64,000 nucleotides of DNA, from contig NZ_WOBR01000002.1 in NCBI RefSeq assembly GCF_009727955.1, positions 62,001 to 126,000 of the forward strand, in the 5' to 3' direction. Below are positions 1-8,470 of this stretch, piece by piece. The position numbers were made by a program, and so were the translations under genes. This DNA is from Aliivibrio fischeri (lineage in GTDB: Bacteria > Pseudomonadota > Gammaproteobacteria > Enterobacterales > Vibrionaceae). The first letter of the stretch is position 1. Every line of letters starts with the position of its first letter. Below the pieces are notes generated by a model. That model saw only the letters and a list, made by a program, of their open reading frames with translations. It made no database searches and was not told the origin of the DNA.

Positions 1-340
1 CCGTCATTTCATATGCTTCTTCTGGTTCAAACATCGTTCCAGCACCATTTTCACGTGCGTAAATTGCTTGAATCGCATATAGAGGTAAAATAATTGAATG
101 TGGACGACCACTAAAACGTGCATTAAATGTCACGGCCTCGTTGCCCATCTCCAAGTTCCCAACAGAGTGTGGCGCAACGTTTAAAACGATTTGGCCATCT
201 TGAACAAACTCTTCTGGAACTCGAACACCATTCATTGTTGCATCAACAACAAGATGAGGCGTCAACTCGTTATCTACGATCCATTCATAAAATGCTCGTA
301 ACAAATAAGGGCGACGCGGCATCATTGAACGAATATCCAT
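1..340 (-). CDS. sspB: SspB, ClpXP protease specificity-enhancing factor (3' end outside window)
   Basis: This is the N-terminal 113 codons of stringent starvation protein B, read leftward and cut by the window edge. The translation starts MDIRSMMPRRPYLLRAFYEW and continues with a segment ending FSGRPHSIILPLYAIQAIYA, which is typical of SspB. In the known family, SspB tethers ssrA-tagged proteins to ClpX for degradation in the cytoplasm. The ATG at 338-340 shares one base with the sspA stop codon (TAATG), so the two genes are translationally coupled, as in the classical sspAB operon. The C-terminal ClpX-binding tail is not in view. The family call is confident because the sequence is well conserved. 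Confidence 0.93.
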   Translation of the reverse strand, partial: MDIRSMMPRRPYLLRAFYEWIVDNELTPHLVVDATMNGVRVPEEFVQDGQIVLNVAPHSVGNLEMGNEAVTFNARFSGRPHSIILPLYAIQAIYARENGAGTMFEPEEAYEMT

Positions 341-975
341 TAGTTTGTTAAACGTAGTTCACGTTCTGCTTCTGTTAGAGAAGCTAGGAATGAATCACGT
401 TCAAATACTCGGTTCATGTATACTTTTAGTTCTTTAGCACCAGGGCCTGATAATTCAATACCCATAGATGGTAAACGCCATAATAACGGAGCTAAGTAAC
501 AATCCACTAAGCTAAACTCATCACTCATGAAGTATGTGTATTCAGCAAAGATTGGACCTAACATTAGTAGGTCATTGCGTAGCTTGTTACGTGCAGCTTC
601 AGATTCTTCGAATGAACCTTTAACTACTTTCTCAGCTAGTGAGTACCAGTTTGTCTCAACACGGTGCATCATTAGACGGCTGTTACCACGAGCTACAGGG
701 TAAACAGGCATCAATGGTGGATGAGGAAAACGCTCATCTAAGTATTCCATGATGATGTTAGAGTTGTATAGAGCAAGCTCACGATCAACTAGTGTAGGTA
801 CAGTTTTGTAAGGGTTTAATTCTACAAGTTCTGCAGGTAAGTTGGATGGATCAACCAATTCAACTTCAACACTTACTCCTTTCTCAGCAAGTACGATACG
901 TACTTGATGACTGTACATGTCAGAAGCGTCTGAAAAAAGCGTCATTACTGAGCGTTTGTTGGCAGCAACAGCCAT
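340..975 (-). CDS. sspA: SspA, stringent starvation protein A (GST-fold RNA polymerase-associated)
   Basis: This 211-residue protein has a glutathione-S-transferase fold. The N-terminal thioredoxin-like half (about residues 8-85) includes the NPYKTVPTLVD segment, and a helical C-terminal half follows. SspA binds RNA polymerase with sigma-70 and acts in the stationary-phase and acid-stress response; it is not known to have GST activity. The chosen ATG is preceded by a strong GGAGG Shine-Dalgarno with 5 bases of spacing. The gene is followed directly by sspB with a one-base overlap. Its length matches E. coli SspA (212 residues). Nothing is missing or unusual. Confidence 0.95.
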   Translation of the reverse strand: MAVAANKRSVMTLFSDASDMYSHQVRIVLAEKGVSVEVELVDPSNLPAELVELNPYKTVPTLVDRELALYNSNIIMEYLDERFPHPPLMPVYPVARGNSRLMMHRVETNWYSLAEKVVKGSFEESEAARNKLRNDLLMLGPIFAEYTYFMSDEFSLVDCYLAPLLWRLPSMGIELSGPGAKELKVYMNRVFERDSFLASLTEAERELRLTN

Positions 976-1065
976 TGAGCCCTCCGGTATTTATCTAGGA
1001 GCAAAAGCACCACACTTAGGGTGCCGTCATCTATTATTGTTATTAAAATAATAGTGACACAAAAA

Positions 1066-1088
1066 CAATGGAGGCTAAGCCTCCATTG
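1066..1088 (-). terminator. Rho-independent terminator of petABC
   Basis: A 10-base-pair perfect stem (CAATGGAGGC against GCCTCCATTG) with a 3-base loop lies 30 bases past the petC stop. On the minus strand it is followed by TTTTTG. It separates petABC from sspA. Confidence 0.85.
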
Positions 1089-1117
1089 CGTACAATTAAC
1101 GATCTAGAATATCACGA

Positions 1118-1855
1118 TTAGTGGACATCACGCCAATATTCTTTCTTAAGTAAATAAGAAACAAAGGCAAATATCACTAAAAAGCCCATAACCCACCAAC
1201 CTAAACGATGACGTTCAAGTTTTACAGGATCACCTGAATATTCTAAAAAGTTGACCAAATCGCGAACTGCCATATCGTATTCGCCTGAGCTAAGCTCTCC
1301 AGTGCCATCTGACTCAACACCAACAACAACTTTATGCTCAACACCATCAACAATTGTTGTCTCATAAACTGGTGTAGTTACACCTTGTAGCTCTTGAAGA
1401 ACATGAGGCATACCAACACTTGGGAATACCATGTTATTCACACCAAATGGACGCGTTGGATCGGCATAAAAAGTACGTAAATAGGTATATAACCAATCGG
1501 TACCTCGCACACGAGCAACAAGCGTTAAATCCGGTGGAGGAGCACCAAACCAGCCTGCGGCTTGTTTTTCAGGTATTGCACTCTTCATTAAGTCACCGAT
1601 CTTCGCATCAGGATTAAACACTAAGTTTTCCATCATCAAATCTGGTGGAATACCTAGATCTTCTGCAACACGGTTATAGCGCTGGTATTGTGTTGAGTGA
1701 CAACCCGCACAATAGTTCATAAAGATCTTTGCACCATTTTGTAAAGATGCTTGATCGCTAATATCATTATTCGCTTTATCTAATGATACATTTGCACCTG
1801 CTGCCATCGCCATTGATGGCAACAAAGCAAAAAGCACTAAAATCAACTTTTTCAT
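1118..1855 (-). CDS. petC: Ubiquinol-cytochrome c reductase, cytochrome c1 subunit
   Basis: Cytochrome c1 accepts electrons from the Rieske centre and passes them to soluble cytochrome c on the periplasmic side of the inner membrane. The 245-residue protein has a signal peptide (residues 1-18), a covalent haem site CAGCH (C49, C52, H53) and a C-terminal membrane anchor at about residues 218-238. A basic/acidic tail ending KKEYWRDVH follows. The ATG overlaps the petB stop by four bases (ATGA), which shows translational coupling. It is the last gene of petABC and is followed by a strong terminator. The family assignment is certain. Confidence 0.96.
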   Translation of the reverse strand: MKKLILVLFALLPSMAMAAGANVSLDKANNDISDQASLQNGAKIFMNYCAGCHSTQYQRYNRVAEDLGIPPDLMMENLVFNPDAKIGDLMKSAIPEKQAAGWFGAPPPDLTLVARVRGTDWLYTYLRTFYADPTRPFGVNNMVFPSVGMPHVLQELQGVTTPVYETTIVDGVEHKVVVGVESDGTGELSSGEYDMAVRDLVNFLEYSGDPVKLERHRLGWWVMGFLVIFAFVSYLLKKEYWRDVH

Positions 1856-3120
1856 TTGAATGTCACCCTCTCTGGTAATGGTTTTGTGGCTTCATTTTTA
1901 CTGTAAATAAACAGAATAACGAAGAACATAAAGTACATCAGACTAAAGATTTGAGCTAACAGCGTATAAGTTGGTGTTGCAGGTAATGCACCTAATACAC
2001 CTAATGCAATAAAGCTGATAGTAAATTGGATAATATTCAATAAGTGTAACTTACTACGGTAACGATAAGAGCGAACCTTACAGCGGTCTAACCATGGAAG
2101 TAAGAACAGCACGACTATCGATGCCCCCATTGCTACTACCCCTAATAATTTATCAGGAACAGCACGCAAGATGGCATAAAATGGTGTGAAATACCAAACA
2201 GGCGCAATGTGCTCAGGGGTTTTTAATGGGTTTGCTGCTTCAAAGTTAGGCGGCTCAAGGAAGTAGCCTCCCATTTCAGGATTAAAGAACAACACGTAGC
2301 AGAAGAAAAATAAGAAACCAGCCACACCAATCATGTCTTTAACCGTTCCATATGGATGGAAAGGCACTGAATCAATGATGTTATACTTGCTTGTATAATA
2401 TTCGTGGAACTTAAACTGTGTTTTATGCTCACCTTTATCGTCTTTTGCTTTTGGTAGCTTAGTTTCAATACCATCAGGGTTATTAGAGCCAACCTCATGT
2501 AGAGCTAAAATATGAAGTACCACTAAAAGTAACAAAACAATTGGTAGTGCAATAACATGAAGCGCAAAGAAACGGTTTAGCGTCGCACCCGAAATAACAT
2601 AGTCACCACGGATCCAAAGTGTAAGATCATCACCAATAACAGGAATTGCGCCAAACAAAGAAATAATTACTTGAGCTCCCCAATAAGACATCTGCCCCCA
2701 CGGTAATAAGTACCCCATGAATGCTTCAGCCATTAAAACTAAGAAGATCAACATACCAAATAACCACAACAGTTCACGCGGCTTTTGGTAAGAACCATAA
2801 ATCAGACCACGGAACATATGCAGATAAACAACAACAAAAAAGGCAGACGCCCCAGTTGAGTGCATATAACGAAGTAACCATCCATAATCAACATCACGCA
2901 TGATGTATTCAACAGAGGCAAATGCTCCTTCTCCAGAAGGAACGTAATTCATTGTTAACCAAATACCAGTTACGATCTGATTAACTAAAACCAACATGGC
3001 CAAAGAGCCAAAGAAATACCAAAAGTTAAAGTTTTTTGGCATTGGGTACTCAGATAAATGCTTTTTATATGCATTCATCGCAGGCAGACGCTTTTCTACC
3101 CAATCAAGTAACGGTTGCAT
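1852..3120 (-). CDS. petB: Ubiquinol-cytochrome c reductase, cytochrome b subunit
   Basis: This is the 422-residue polytopic core of the bc1 complex, which oxidises quinol at the Qo site and reduces quinone at Qi. The likely haem ligands are H87 and H101 in one helix and H188 and H203 in the next. Fourteen residues separate the second pair, rather than the 13 of mitochondrial-type cytochrome b. The Qo motif reads PVWY at residues 307-310, in place of the common PEWY. Eight hydrophobic segments are visible. The start codon overlaps the petA stop by one base and the end overlaps petC by four. The protein is complete. Confidence 0.96.
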   Translation of the reverse strand: MQPLLDWVEKRLPAMNAYKKHLSEYPMPKNFNFWYFFGSLAMLVLVNQIVTGIWLTMNYVPSGEGAFASVEYIMRDVDYGWLLRYMHSTGASAFFVVVYLHMFRGLIYGSYQKPRELLWLFGMLIFLVLMAEAFMGYLLPWGQMSYWGAQVIISLFGAIPVIGDDLTLWIRGDYVISGATLNRFFALHVIALPIVLLLLVVLHILALHEVGSNNPDGIETKLPKAKDDKGEHKTQFKFHEYYTSKYNIIDSVPFHPYGTVKDMIGVAGFLFFFCYVLFFNPEMGGYFLEPPNFEAANPLKTPEHIAPVWYFTPFYAILRAVPDKLLGVVAMGASIVVLFLLPWLDRCKVRSYRYRSKLHLLNIIQFTISFIALGVLGALPATPTYTLLAQIFSLMYFMFFVILFIYSKNEATKPLPERVTFK

Positions 3121-3713
3121 TAGGCTTCCCCTCCTTCATCAACCCCAACTAGGATACGAGTATCACTAAGGTACATGTGCTTAGGAACAACAAGATTCAA
3201 AGGTGCAGGTACACCTTGGAATACTCGACCAGCCATATCAAATTTAGAACCATGACATGGGCAGAAGAAACCAGAATTAACCCCTTCAACTTGTTCACTA
3301 AAACTGTCAGGTAAATAGGTAGGTGAACAGCCAAGGTGAGTACAGATGCCAACGGCTAAAAAGATTTCTGGCTTAATTGAGCGATATGCATTTTGGGCAT
3401 ATTCAGGTTGTTGTTCTTCTCCAGAAGACGGGTCTCGAAGTTGACCCTCAATCTCAGTTAATGATTGTAAAAGTGCTTCTGAACGACGAACAACCCATAC
3501 AGGCTTTCCTCGCCACTCAACACGAACCATTTGCCCATCCTCGAGCTTACTGATATCGACTTCAACCGGAGCACCAGCAGCTTTCGCTTTTGCACTCGGG
3601 TTCCAAGATTTAATAAAAGGTACGGCCACCGCAGCAGCTCCTAGCCCACCAACAACAGCTGTTGTGGCGGTTAAGAAACGACGTCGACCATTACTCACTG
3701 GCGCATTGCTCAT
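3120..3713 (-). CDS. petA: Ubiquinol-cytochrome c reductase, Rieske iron-sulfur subunit
   Basis: This is the Rieske 2Fe-2S protein of the bc1 complex. I chose the internal ATG at 3713 (197 residues, MSNAPVSNGRRRFLTATTAV) over an ATG 48 bases upstream. It has a GGGAG ribosome-binding site about 9 bases away, and it places the twin-arginine-like RRRFL motif near the N-terminus, as in the family. A hydrophobic anchor follows at residues 15-34. The cluster ligands are visible as CTHLGC (C124, H126) and CPCH (C151, H154), with C129 and C153 forming the usual disulfide. It is the first gene of petABC, with a predicted promoter at 3878-3906. Confidence 0.95.
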   Translation of the reverse strand: MSNAPVSNGRRRFLTATTAVVGGLGAAAVAVPFIKSWNPSAKAKAAGAPVEVDISKLEDGQMVRVEWRGKPVWVVRRSEALLQSLTEIEGQLRDPSSGEEQQPEYAQNAYRSIKPEIFLAVGICTHLGCSPTYLPDSFSEQVEGVNSGFFCPCHGSKFDMAGRVFQGVPAPLNLVVPKHMYLSDTRILVGVDEGGEA

Positions 3714-3877
3714 CCAACTTTCTCCCATTTGCTCTATGCGGTTTTTATTATGTCCATACATTTACGAGCTACGGCTAACTTTCAATGGTGTGATACAACA
3801 GAACTTTACTATTCCAAACGCTCTAAAGAGGCTCAAAATTAATTCATATATTATTAAGCTGCTGTTTTAACCCATAA

Positions 3878-3906
3878 ATGATAAAGAAAACCTTACTTTT
3901 TGACAA
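3878..3906 (-). promoter_or_regulatory. Predicted sigma-70 promoter of petABC
   Basis: On the minus strand a -35 box TTGTCA (3901-3906) and a -10 box TATCAT (3878-3883) are separated by exactly 17 bases. Each matches the consensus at 5 of 6 positions. It implies a 5' untranslated region of about 155 bases before petA. Apart from this promoter and the rpsI terminator, I see nothing else in the gap 3714-4107. Confidence 0.6.
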
Positions 3907-4029
3907 GATAAAGCTACTTTTTTGCAACATTTGTGAGATATGTAGAGTTTTTGTAGTGAGATTGGAGAAAGGATAAAAAAAGAGAAAGGAATTCAAGACT
4001 TAAAAATGTTTTAAGCTCACAAAAACAAC

Positions 4030-4057
4030 AAAAGCCCAGCATAAATGCTGGGCTTTT
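4030..4057 (-). terminator. Rho-independent terminator of rplM-rpsI
   Basis: A 12-base-pair stem AAAAGCCCAGCA / TGCTGGGCTTTT around a 4-base loop, followed on the minus strand by TGTTGTTTTTG. It lies 50 bases past the rpsI stop. It is symmetric in A and T tracts but has only one upstream gene in range. Confidence 0.85.
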
Positions 4058-4107
4058 GACCACAATACCAAAGGAGCTTTGAAACAAAACTCCTTGGAAG
4101 CGTAAAA

Positions 4108-4500
4108 TTAACGCTTAGAGAATTGTGGTTTACGACGTGCTTTACGTAGACCAACTTTCTTACGTTCAACGCAACGTGCGTCACGAGTAACGTAGCCAGC
4201 TGCGCGTAGTGCAGGACGTAGTGATTCATCGTATTGCATTAGAGCACGTGTGATACCGTGACGGATCGCACCAGCTTGACCAGAAATACCACCACCAGAA
4301 ACAGTGATGTATAGGTCTAGTTTATCAGTCATTTCAACTAGCTCTAGAGGTTGGTTAACAACCATACGTGCTGTTGGACGACCGAAGTAAACTTCAAGGC
4401 TGCGCTTGTTGATTACGATGTTGCCAGTACCCGGTTTGATGAAAACACGAGCTGCTGAGCTTTTACGGCGACCAGTGCCGTAGTATTGATTCTCTGCCAT
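4108..4500 (-). CDS. rpsI: 30S ribosomal protein S9
   Basis: This is the 130-residue ribosomal protein S9, a component of the small-subunit head whose C-terminal tail reaches the P-site tRNA. The sequence begins [20 protein letters not shown] and ends with the invariant basic tail RKPQFSKR. I chose the second ATG at 4500 because a GAGG ribosome-binding site lies 9 bases upstream; the ATG two codons earlier would leave only 3 bases. The gene is cotranscribed with rplM across a 15-base gap and followed by a strong terminator. Confidence 0.97.
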
Positions 4501-4515
4501 TGCCATAATCCTCGA

Positions 4516-4944
4516 TTAAATGTCTAGTACTTGTGGTTGTTGAGCAGTGTGGTTATGCTCAGCGCCAGCGTAAACTTTAAGTTTACGGTACATAGCACGA
4601 CCAAGAGGACCACGTGGAAGCATACCTTTAACAGCTAATTCAATAACCATTTCAGGTTTACGATCGATCAGTTTCTCGAAAGAAATAGATTTTAGACCGC
4701 CTGGGAATTCAGAGTGACGGTAGTAGATCTTGTCAGATGCTTTCTTACCAGTTACTCGTACTTTCTCAGCGTTGATAACGATGATGTAATCACCAGTATC
4801 TACGTGAGGAGTGTATTCTGCTTTATGCTTACCGCGTAGGCGAGATGCGATTTCAGTTGCGATACGACCAAGAGTTTTACCTTCAGCGTCTACAACATAC
4901 CAGTCACGCTTTACAGCGGCTGGTTTAGCAACGAAAGTTTTCAT
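4516..4944 (-). CDS. rplM: 50S ribosomal protein L13
   Basis: This is the 142-residue ribosomal protein L13, an early-assembly protein of the large subunit. The sequence [20 protein letters not shown] and the segment [18 protein letters not shown] are diagnostic. It is the first gene of the rplM-rpsI operon. A leader of about 130 bases with inverted repeats lies upstream and may carry autogenous control by L13, as described for enterobacteria. Length matches E. coli (142). Confidence 0.97.
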   Translation of the reverse strand: MKTFVAKPAAVKRDWYVVDAEGKTLGRIATEIASRLRGKHKAEYTPHVDTGDYIIVINAEKVRVTGKKASDKIYYRHSEFPGGLKSISFEKLIDRKPEMVIELAVKGMLPRGPLGRAMYRKLKVYAGAEHNHTAQQPQVLDI

Positions 4945-5076
4945 GCTAATGATACCCGTTATTAAATAATTTCACTGATTAGGAGCTTTCGCTCCCACTG
5001 TATATTTTTGAGCCCAGTCATCACCCCTTCGAGTGGTTGGCACTCTTGGCAATTAAGCCAGTACAGTAACGGTGGG
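4945..5076 (-). promoter_or_regulatory. Structured 5' leader of rplM, candidate L13 autoregulatory RNA
   Basis: Read on the minus strand, this leader holds a short GGAGC-GAAA-GCTCC hairpin close to the gene and a weaker CACTC-GAAG-GGGTG hairpin upstream, plus further self-complementary stretches. In E. coli the rplM-rpsI operon is repressed by L13 binding its leader. Extending that to this leader is inference, because I did not align it to known examples. Confidence 0.4.
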
Positions 5077-5083
5077 TCGGAGG

Positions 5084-5089
5084 ATTATA
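5084..5089 (-). promoter_or_regulatory. Predicted -10 element of the rplM promoter
   Basis: A perfect TATAAT on the minus strand at 5084-5089 sits about 140 bases before rplM. No good -35 hexamer is present at 16-18 bases; the best match is GTGATT. The position is right for a ribosomal-protein promoter, so I list it with moderate confidence. Confidence 0.45.
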
Positions 5090-5168
5090 GAGAAGCATGA
5101 AGAAAAAATCACCTTTTTTTTGAAGATATTTCACATATCGGTCAAAAAGTTTAAAAAAAACAAGTTTT

Positions 5169-5194
5169 GAGCTTCATCACAGTAAATGAAGCTC
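5169..5194 (-). terminator. Probable terminator of zapE
   Basis: A perfect 9-base-pair stem (GAGCTTCAT / ATGAAGCTC) with an 8-base loop lies 30 bases beyond the zapE stop. It is followed on the minus strand by AAAACTTG and then a run of T. The T-run is not immediately adjacent, so termination strength is uncertain. Confidence 0.55.
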
Positions 5195-5223
5195 TTAAAT
5201 CATCAAAAAATGACTCTCTTTTA

Positions 5224-6330
5224 TTAAGATAAATGTTCTTTTGCTAGATACTCATGACTTTGCATTTCAATCAACCTTGACTGACAACGTTTAAATTCAA
5301 ACGTTAGACGACCTTTTTGATATATAGAGGCTAAATCTGTCTCTGCAGAGATGATTAATTTTACATTTCGCTCATAAAACTCATCAACCATAGCGATAAA
5401 CCGGCGAGCCGCATCATCATTTAGCTCCCCCATGATTTTCACATTAGATAGCAAGACCGTATGATATAAGTGAGAGAGCTCAATATAATCATGCTGACTA
5501 CGAGCGCTTTCACATAGAGATGCAAAATCAAAATGAACCACACCATCCCCTTCGGCTTTTACCTCTAAGAGACGATGATTAATTTCTATTTGAGTCGATT
5601 CGTAATCGCAACCAGAAACTAACTGTAAGAAGTAACCTTTCATATTAATTTCGGCATCGCTATCTAATGGGTAGTGGTATATTTCTGCCTGCTCTAGCGT
5701 TCTAAGGCGGTAATCAACACCACTATCGACATTGATAATGTCACAATGCTGCTCAATTAGAAAAATAGCAGGTAAAAAGCGAGCTCGCTGTAACCCATTA
5801 CGATACAAGTCTTGAGGTAATATATTCGACGTAGCGACTAACGTTATCCCTCTATCAAATAAAGCCTCCAATAAAGTTGCTAAGATCATCGCATCAGTAA
5901 TATCTGAAACAAAAAACTCATCAAAGCAGATAATATCGGTTTCTTGTTTAAATTTATCAGCAACAATAAGCAAAGGATCAGACTGCTGTTTTAAGTCGCC
6001 TAGTTCATCATGAACTCGCTGCATAAAACGATGAAAATGAACTCGCATTTTTCTTTGGGTGGGTAATGCATCATAAAAGGTATCAACTAAATAGGTTTTA
6101 CCTCGACCGACCCCACCCCAAAAATACAACCCTTTTTCGGGAATTAACTTTGGTGGTGCTGCTTTTATAAAAAAGTGTTTCCAGGATCTTTTTACTGGTT
6201 GTTGAGGAACTTTTAATTCTAAAAAACGTCGATATAAATCATCAAGATGTTCTACAGCATTTTGTTGAGCGCTATCATGCATAAACCCCTCTTGATTGAG
6301 GTCTTGCTGATATTTTTCTAATGGTGTCAT
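5224..6330 (-). CDS. zapE: ZapE, AFG1-like ATPase acting in cell division
   Basis: This AFG1/YhcM-family ATPase has a Walker A motif GGVGRGKTYL and a Walker B-like segment ending ICFDEFFV. In E. coli ZapE associates with the constricting Z ring and affects FtsZ polymer stability. I prefer the internal ATG at 6330 (368 residues, MTPLEKYQQDLNQEGF) to an ATG 39 bases upstream, because it matches the usual family N-terminus. Neither has a strong ribosome-binding site, so the start is uncertain. It is divergent from zapG, another envelope/division gene, as in many gammaproteobacteria. Confidence 0.88.
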   Translation of the reverse strand: MTPLEKYQQDLNQEGFMHDSAQQNAVEHLDDLYRRFLELKVPQQPVKRSWKHFFIKAAPPKLIPEKGLYFWGGVGRGKTYLVDTFYDALPTQRKMRVHFHRFMQRVHDELGDLKQQSDPLLIVADKFKQETDIICFDEFFVSDITDAMILATLLEALFDRGITLVATSNILPQDLYRNGLQRARFLPAIFLIEQHCDIINVDSGVDYRLRTLEQAEIYHYPLDSDAEINMKGYFLQLVSGCDYESTQIEINHRLLEVKAEGDGVVHFDFASLCESARSQHDYIELSHLYHTVLLSNVKIMGELNDDAARRFIAMVDEFYERNVKLIISAETDLASIYQKGRLTFEFKRCQSRLIEMQSHEYLAKEHLS

Positions 6331-6454
6331 CACTTTTAATCTTTTCTTTTGTTGATTGACTCCCTTCATAGTAGCATGTTCTCAACACACCCTATGAGTG
6401 GGCTAACTCACAGTTATGCCTACCCATATTAATAAAAACGGTAAGGAGTATTTC

Positions 6455-6910
6455 ATGGCGTGGACATACGCTTTAATTGGCTTAGCTGTTGGTATTACCA
6501 TTGGCTTTATGATTTCTCGTTTTACAGTACCCGGTATTAAACACCAAAAATCATTAAAACAAGATTTAGAAAAATCCAAATATGAATTGGAGCAATACCG
6601 TCAAGAGTTGGTTGATCACTTCGCAACAAGTGCAACAATGCTAGAAGCGTTAGCAAAAGACTTTAATAAGATGTATGACCACATGGCTTCAACATCAAAA
6701 GAGTTGATGCCTAATCTTCCTGAACAAGACAACCCGTTTTCAGCGCGTCTAGGAGAAATGACTCTTTCACCAGAGCTAAACAAAAAAGTGGCTCATGTAA
6801 AAGATGAAATTAGTAAGCAACCTAAAGATTACGCTAATGGAGCAACAGGCCTTTTAAAGGATGAGCACCTAGTTGATATCAACGCAAAAAAAGAAGATAA
6901 AATCGCTTAA
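6455..6910 (+). CDS. zapG: ZapG (YhcB, DUF1043) inner-membrane division protein
   Basis: A 151-residue protein of the YhcB/DUF1043 family, linked in E. coli to cell division and envelope biogenesis. One N-terminal transmembrane helix (residues 2-22, AWTYALIGLAVGITIGFMIS) is followed by a long charged, coiled-coil-prone cytoplasmic domain. The start at 6455 is chosen because AAGGAG lies 6 bases upstream; an ATG 39 bases earlier has no such site and would displace the anchor from the N-terminus. Neighbours are zapE (divergent) and degQ downstream, the usual order. Confidence 0.9.
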   Translation: MAWTYALIGLAVGITIGFMISRFTVPGIKHQKSLKQDLEKSKYELEQYRQELVDHFATSATMLEALAKDFNKMYDHMASTSKELMPNLPEQDNPFSARLGEMTLSPELNKKVAHVKDEISKQPKDYANGATGLLKDEHLVDINAKKEDKIA

Positions 6911-6989
6911 AATACGATGTTATCGATGAACTTTCTCAAAGGTTTTTGAGTCGAATAAGTACACTTTGTTTAATTAAGAGTACATTTCG

Positions 6990-8357
6990 ATGAAAAAACC
7001 TTTGCTCGTTTTAGGTGCTTTATCTTTAAGCATCAGTGCGATAATTACCCCCATTCAATCCCAAGCAGCCTTACCACTTGCGGTGAATTCACAACAATTA
7101 CCAAGCCTTGCACCTATGTTGGAGAAAATCACTCCAGCTGTCGTGAGTATTGCCGTAGAAGGTACCCAAGTATCTAAGCGTCATATACCCGAACAGTTTC
7201 GTTTCTTTTTTGGTCCAGACTTTCCTTCAGAACAAGTTCAAGAGCAACCTTTTAGAGGACTAGGTTCCGGCGTTATTGTCGATGCTAAAAAAGGGTATAT
7301 TGTTACTAATCATCACGTCATTAATAACGCAGAAAAAATACTGGTACAGTTACACGACGGACGTGAATACACTGCCGAATTAATTGGCAGTGACGAATTA
7401 TCTGACATCGCTTTACTTAAACTTGAAGAAGCAAAAAACCTAACCGAAATAAAATTAGCTGATTCTGACAATTTACGTGTCGGGGACTTTAGTGTTGCGA
7501 TTGGTAATCCTTTTGGTCTTGGTCAAACCGTAACATCAGGCATTATTTCAGCCTTAGGTCGCAGTGGATTAAACCTAGATAACTTTGAAAACTTTATTCA
7601 AACTGATGCCGCAATAAACAGCGGCAATTCAGGTGGTGCGCTGGTAAACCTAAATGGTGATTTAATTGGTATTAACACCGCAATACTAGGACCAAATGGC
7701 GGTAATGTAGGCATCGGCTTTGCTATCCCATCAAATATGGTTCGTAATTTATCAGAACAAATTTTAGAGTTTGGGCATGTTAAGCGCGGTATTCTTGGCG
7801 TTCAAGGAGGGGAGTTAACACCAGAACTCGCAGAAGCATTCGGCTATGAAACCAATCATGGTGCTTTTGTTAGCCAAGTGGTACCAGATAGCGCAGCTGA
7901 CAAAGCGGGTATTCAAGCGGGTGATATACTGATCTCTATCAATGCTAAAAAGATTCAAACCTTTGGTGAGTTACGTGCAAAAGTCGCCACTTTAGGTGCA
8001 GGGAAAAAAGTGACCTTAGGCCTAATCCGCGATGGAAAAGAAAAAACCGTTACTGCAACACTAAAAGAAGCTGAGCAAATTAAAGCACAAGCTGAAAATC
8101 TTCATGACGGCCTAAAGGGAGCAGAACTACAAAACACCTCTCAATCAGATCCAGTAAAAGGTGTGAAAATCAGTAATATAGAAAAAGCATCCATGGCACA
8201 ACGCTACGGTTTACAAAAAGACGACATTATTATCGGTGTTAACCGTAAACCTGTGAAAAATTTACAGCAATTTAGAAAGCTACTAGAAAGTAAACCACCT
8301 GTACTCGCATTAAACATCCAGCGTGGTGAACACTCACTTTATCTAGTTATTAAGTAA
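6990..8357 (+). CDS. degQ: Periplasmic serine protease DegQ (HtrA family)
   Basis: A secreted HtrA-family protease/chaperone of 455 residues that degrades misfolded periplasmic proteins. It has a signal peptide (residues 1-26), a trypsin-like domain with catalytic triad H109 (TNHHV), D139 (LSDIALL) and S214 (GNSGGAL), and two PDZ domains at roughly residues 260-350 and 385-455. The segment between the signal peptide and the protease core is short, which favours DegQ over DegP. It is followed by a hairpin and then degS. All catalytic residues are present. Confidence 0.93.
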   Translation: MKKPLLVLGALSLSISAIITPIQSQAALPLAVNSQQLPSLAPMLEKITPAVVSIAVEGTQVSKRHIPEQFRFFFGPDFPSEQVQEQPFRGLGSGVIVDAKKGYIVTNHHVINNAEKILVQLHDGREYTAELIGSDELSDIALLKLEEAKNLTEIKLADSDNLRVGDFSVAIGNPFGLGQTVTSGIISALGRSGLNLDNFENFIQTDAAINSGNSGGALVNLNGDLIGINTAILGPNGGNVGIGFAIPSNMVRNLSEQILEFGHVKRGILGVQGGELTPELAEAFGYETNHGAFVSQVVPDSAADKAGIQAGDILISINAKKIQTFGELRAKVATLGAGKKVTLGLIRDGKEKTVTATLKEAEQIKAQAENLHDGLKGAELQNTSQSDPVKGVKISNIEKASMAQRYGLQKDDIIIGVNRKPVKNLQQFRKLLESKPPVLALNIQRGEHSLYLVIK

Positions 8358-8364
8358 CCTAGAA

Positions 8365-8391
8365 GCAAGCACTCATTCTTTGAGTGCTTGC
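8365..8391 (+). terminator. Hairpin after degQ, probable terminator
   Basis: A perfect 11-base-pair stem (GCAAGCACTCA / TGAGTGCTTGC) with a 5-base loop, starting 8 bases past the degQ stop. The following sequence CCTTTC is only weakly T-rich, so it may attenuate rather than fully terminate before degS. Confidence 0.55.
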
Positions 8392-8470
8392 CCTTTCATC
8401 CTCTACTTTTTCACTAGATTCAATGTTATCCTAATCAATTATTTTTTTATTCATCAAGGTTAGGAAGCCA

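Noticed and set aside
4017-4229. 70-residue frame overlapping the 3' end of rpsI
   Set aside because: It overlaps the conserved end of rpsI and the terminator, in a different phase.
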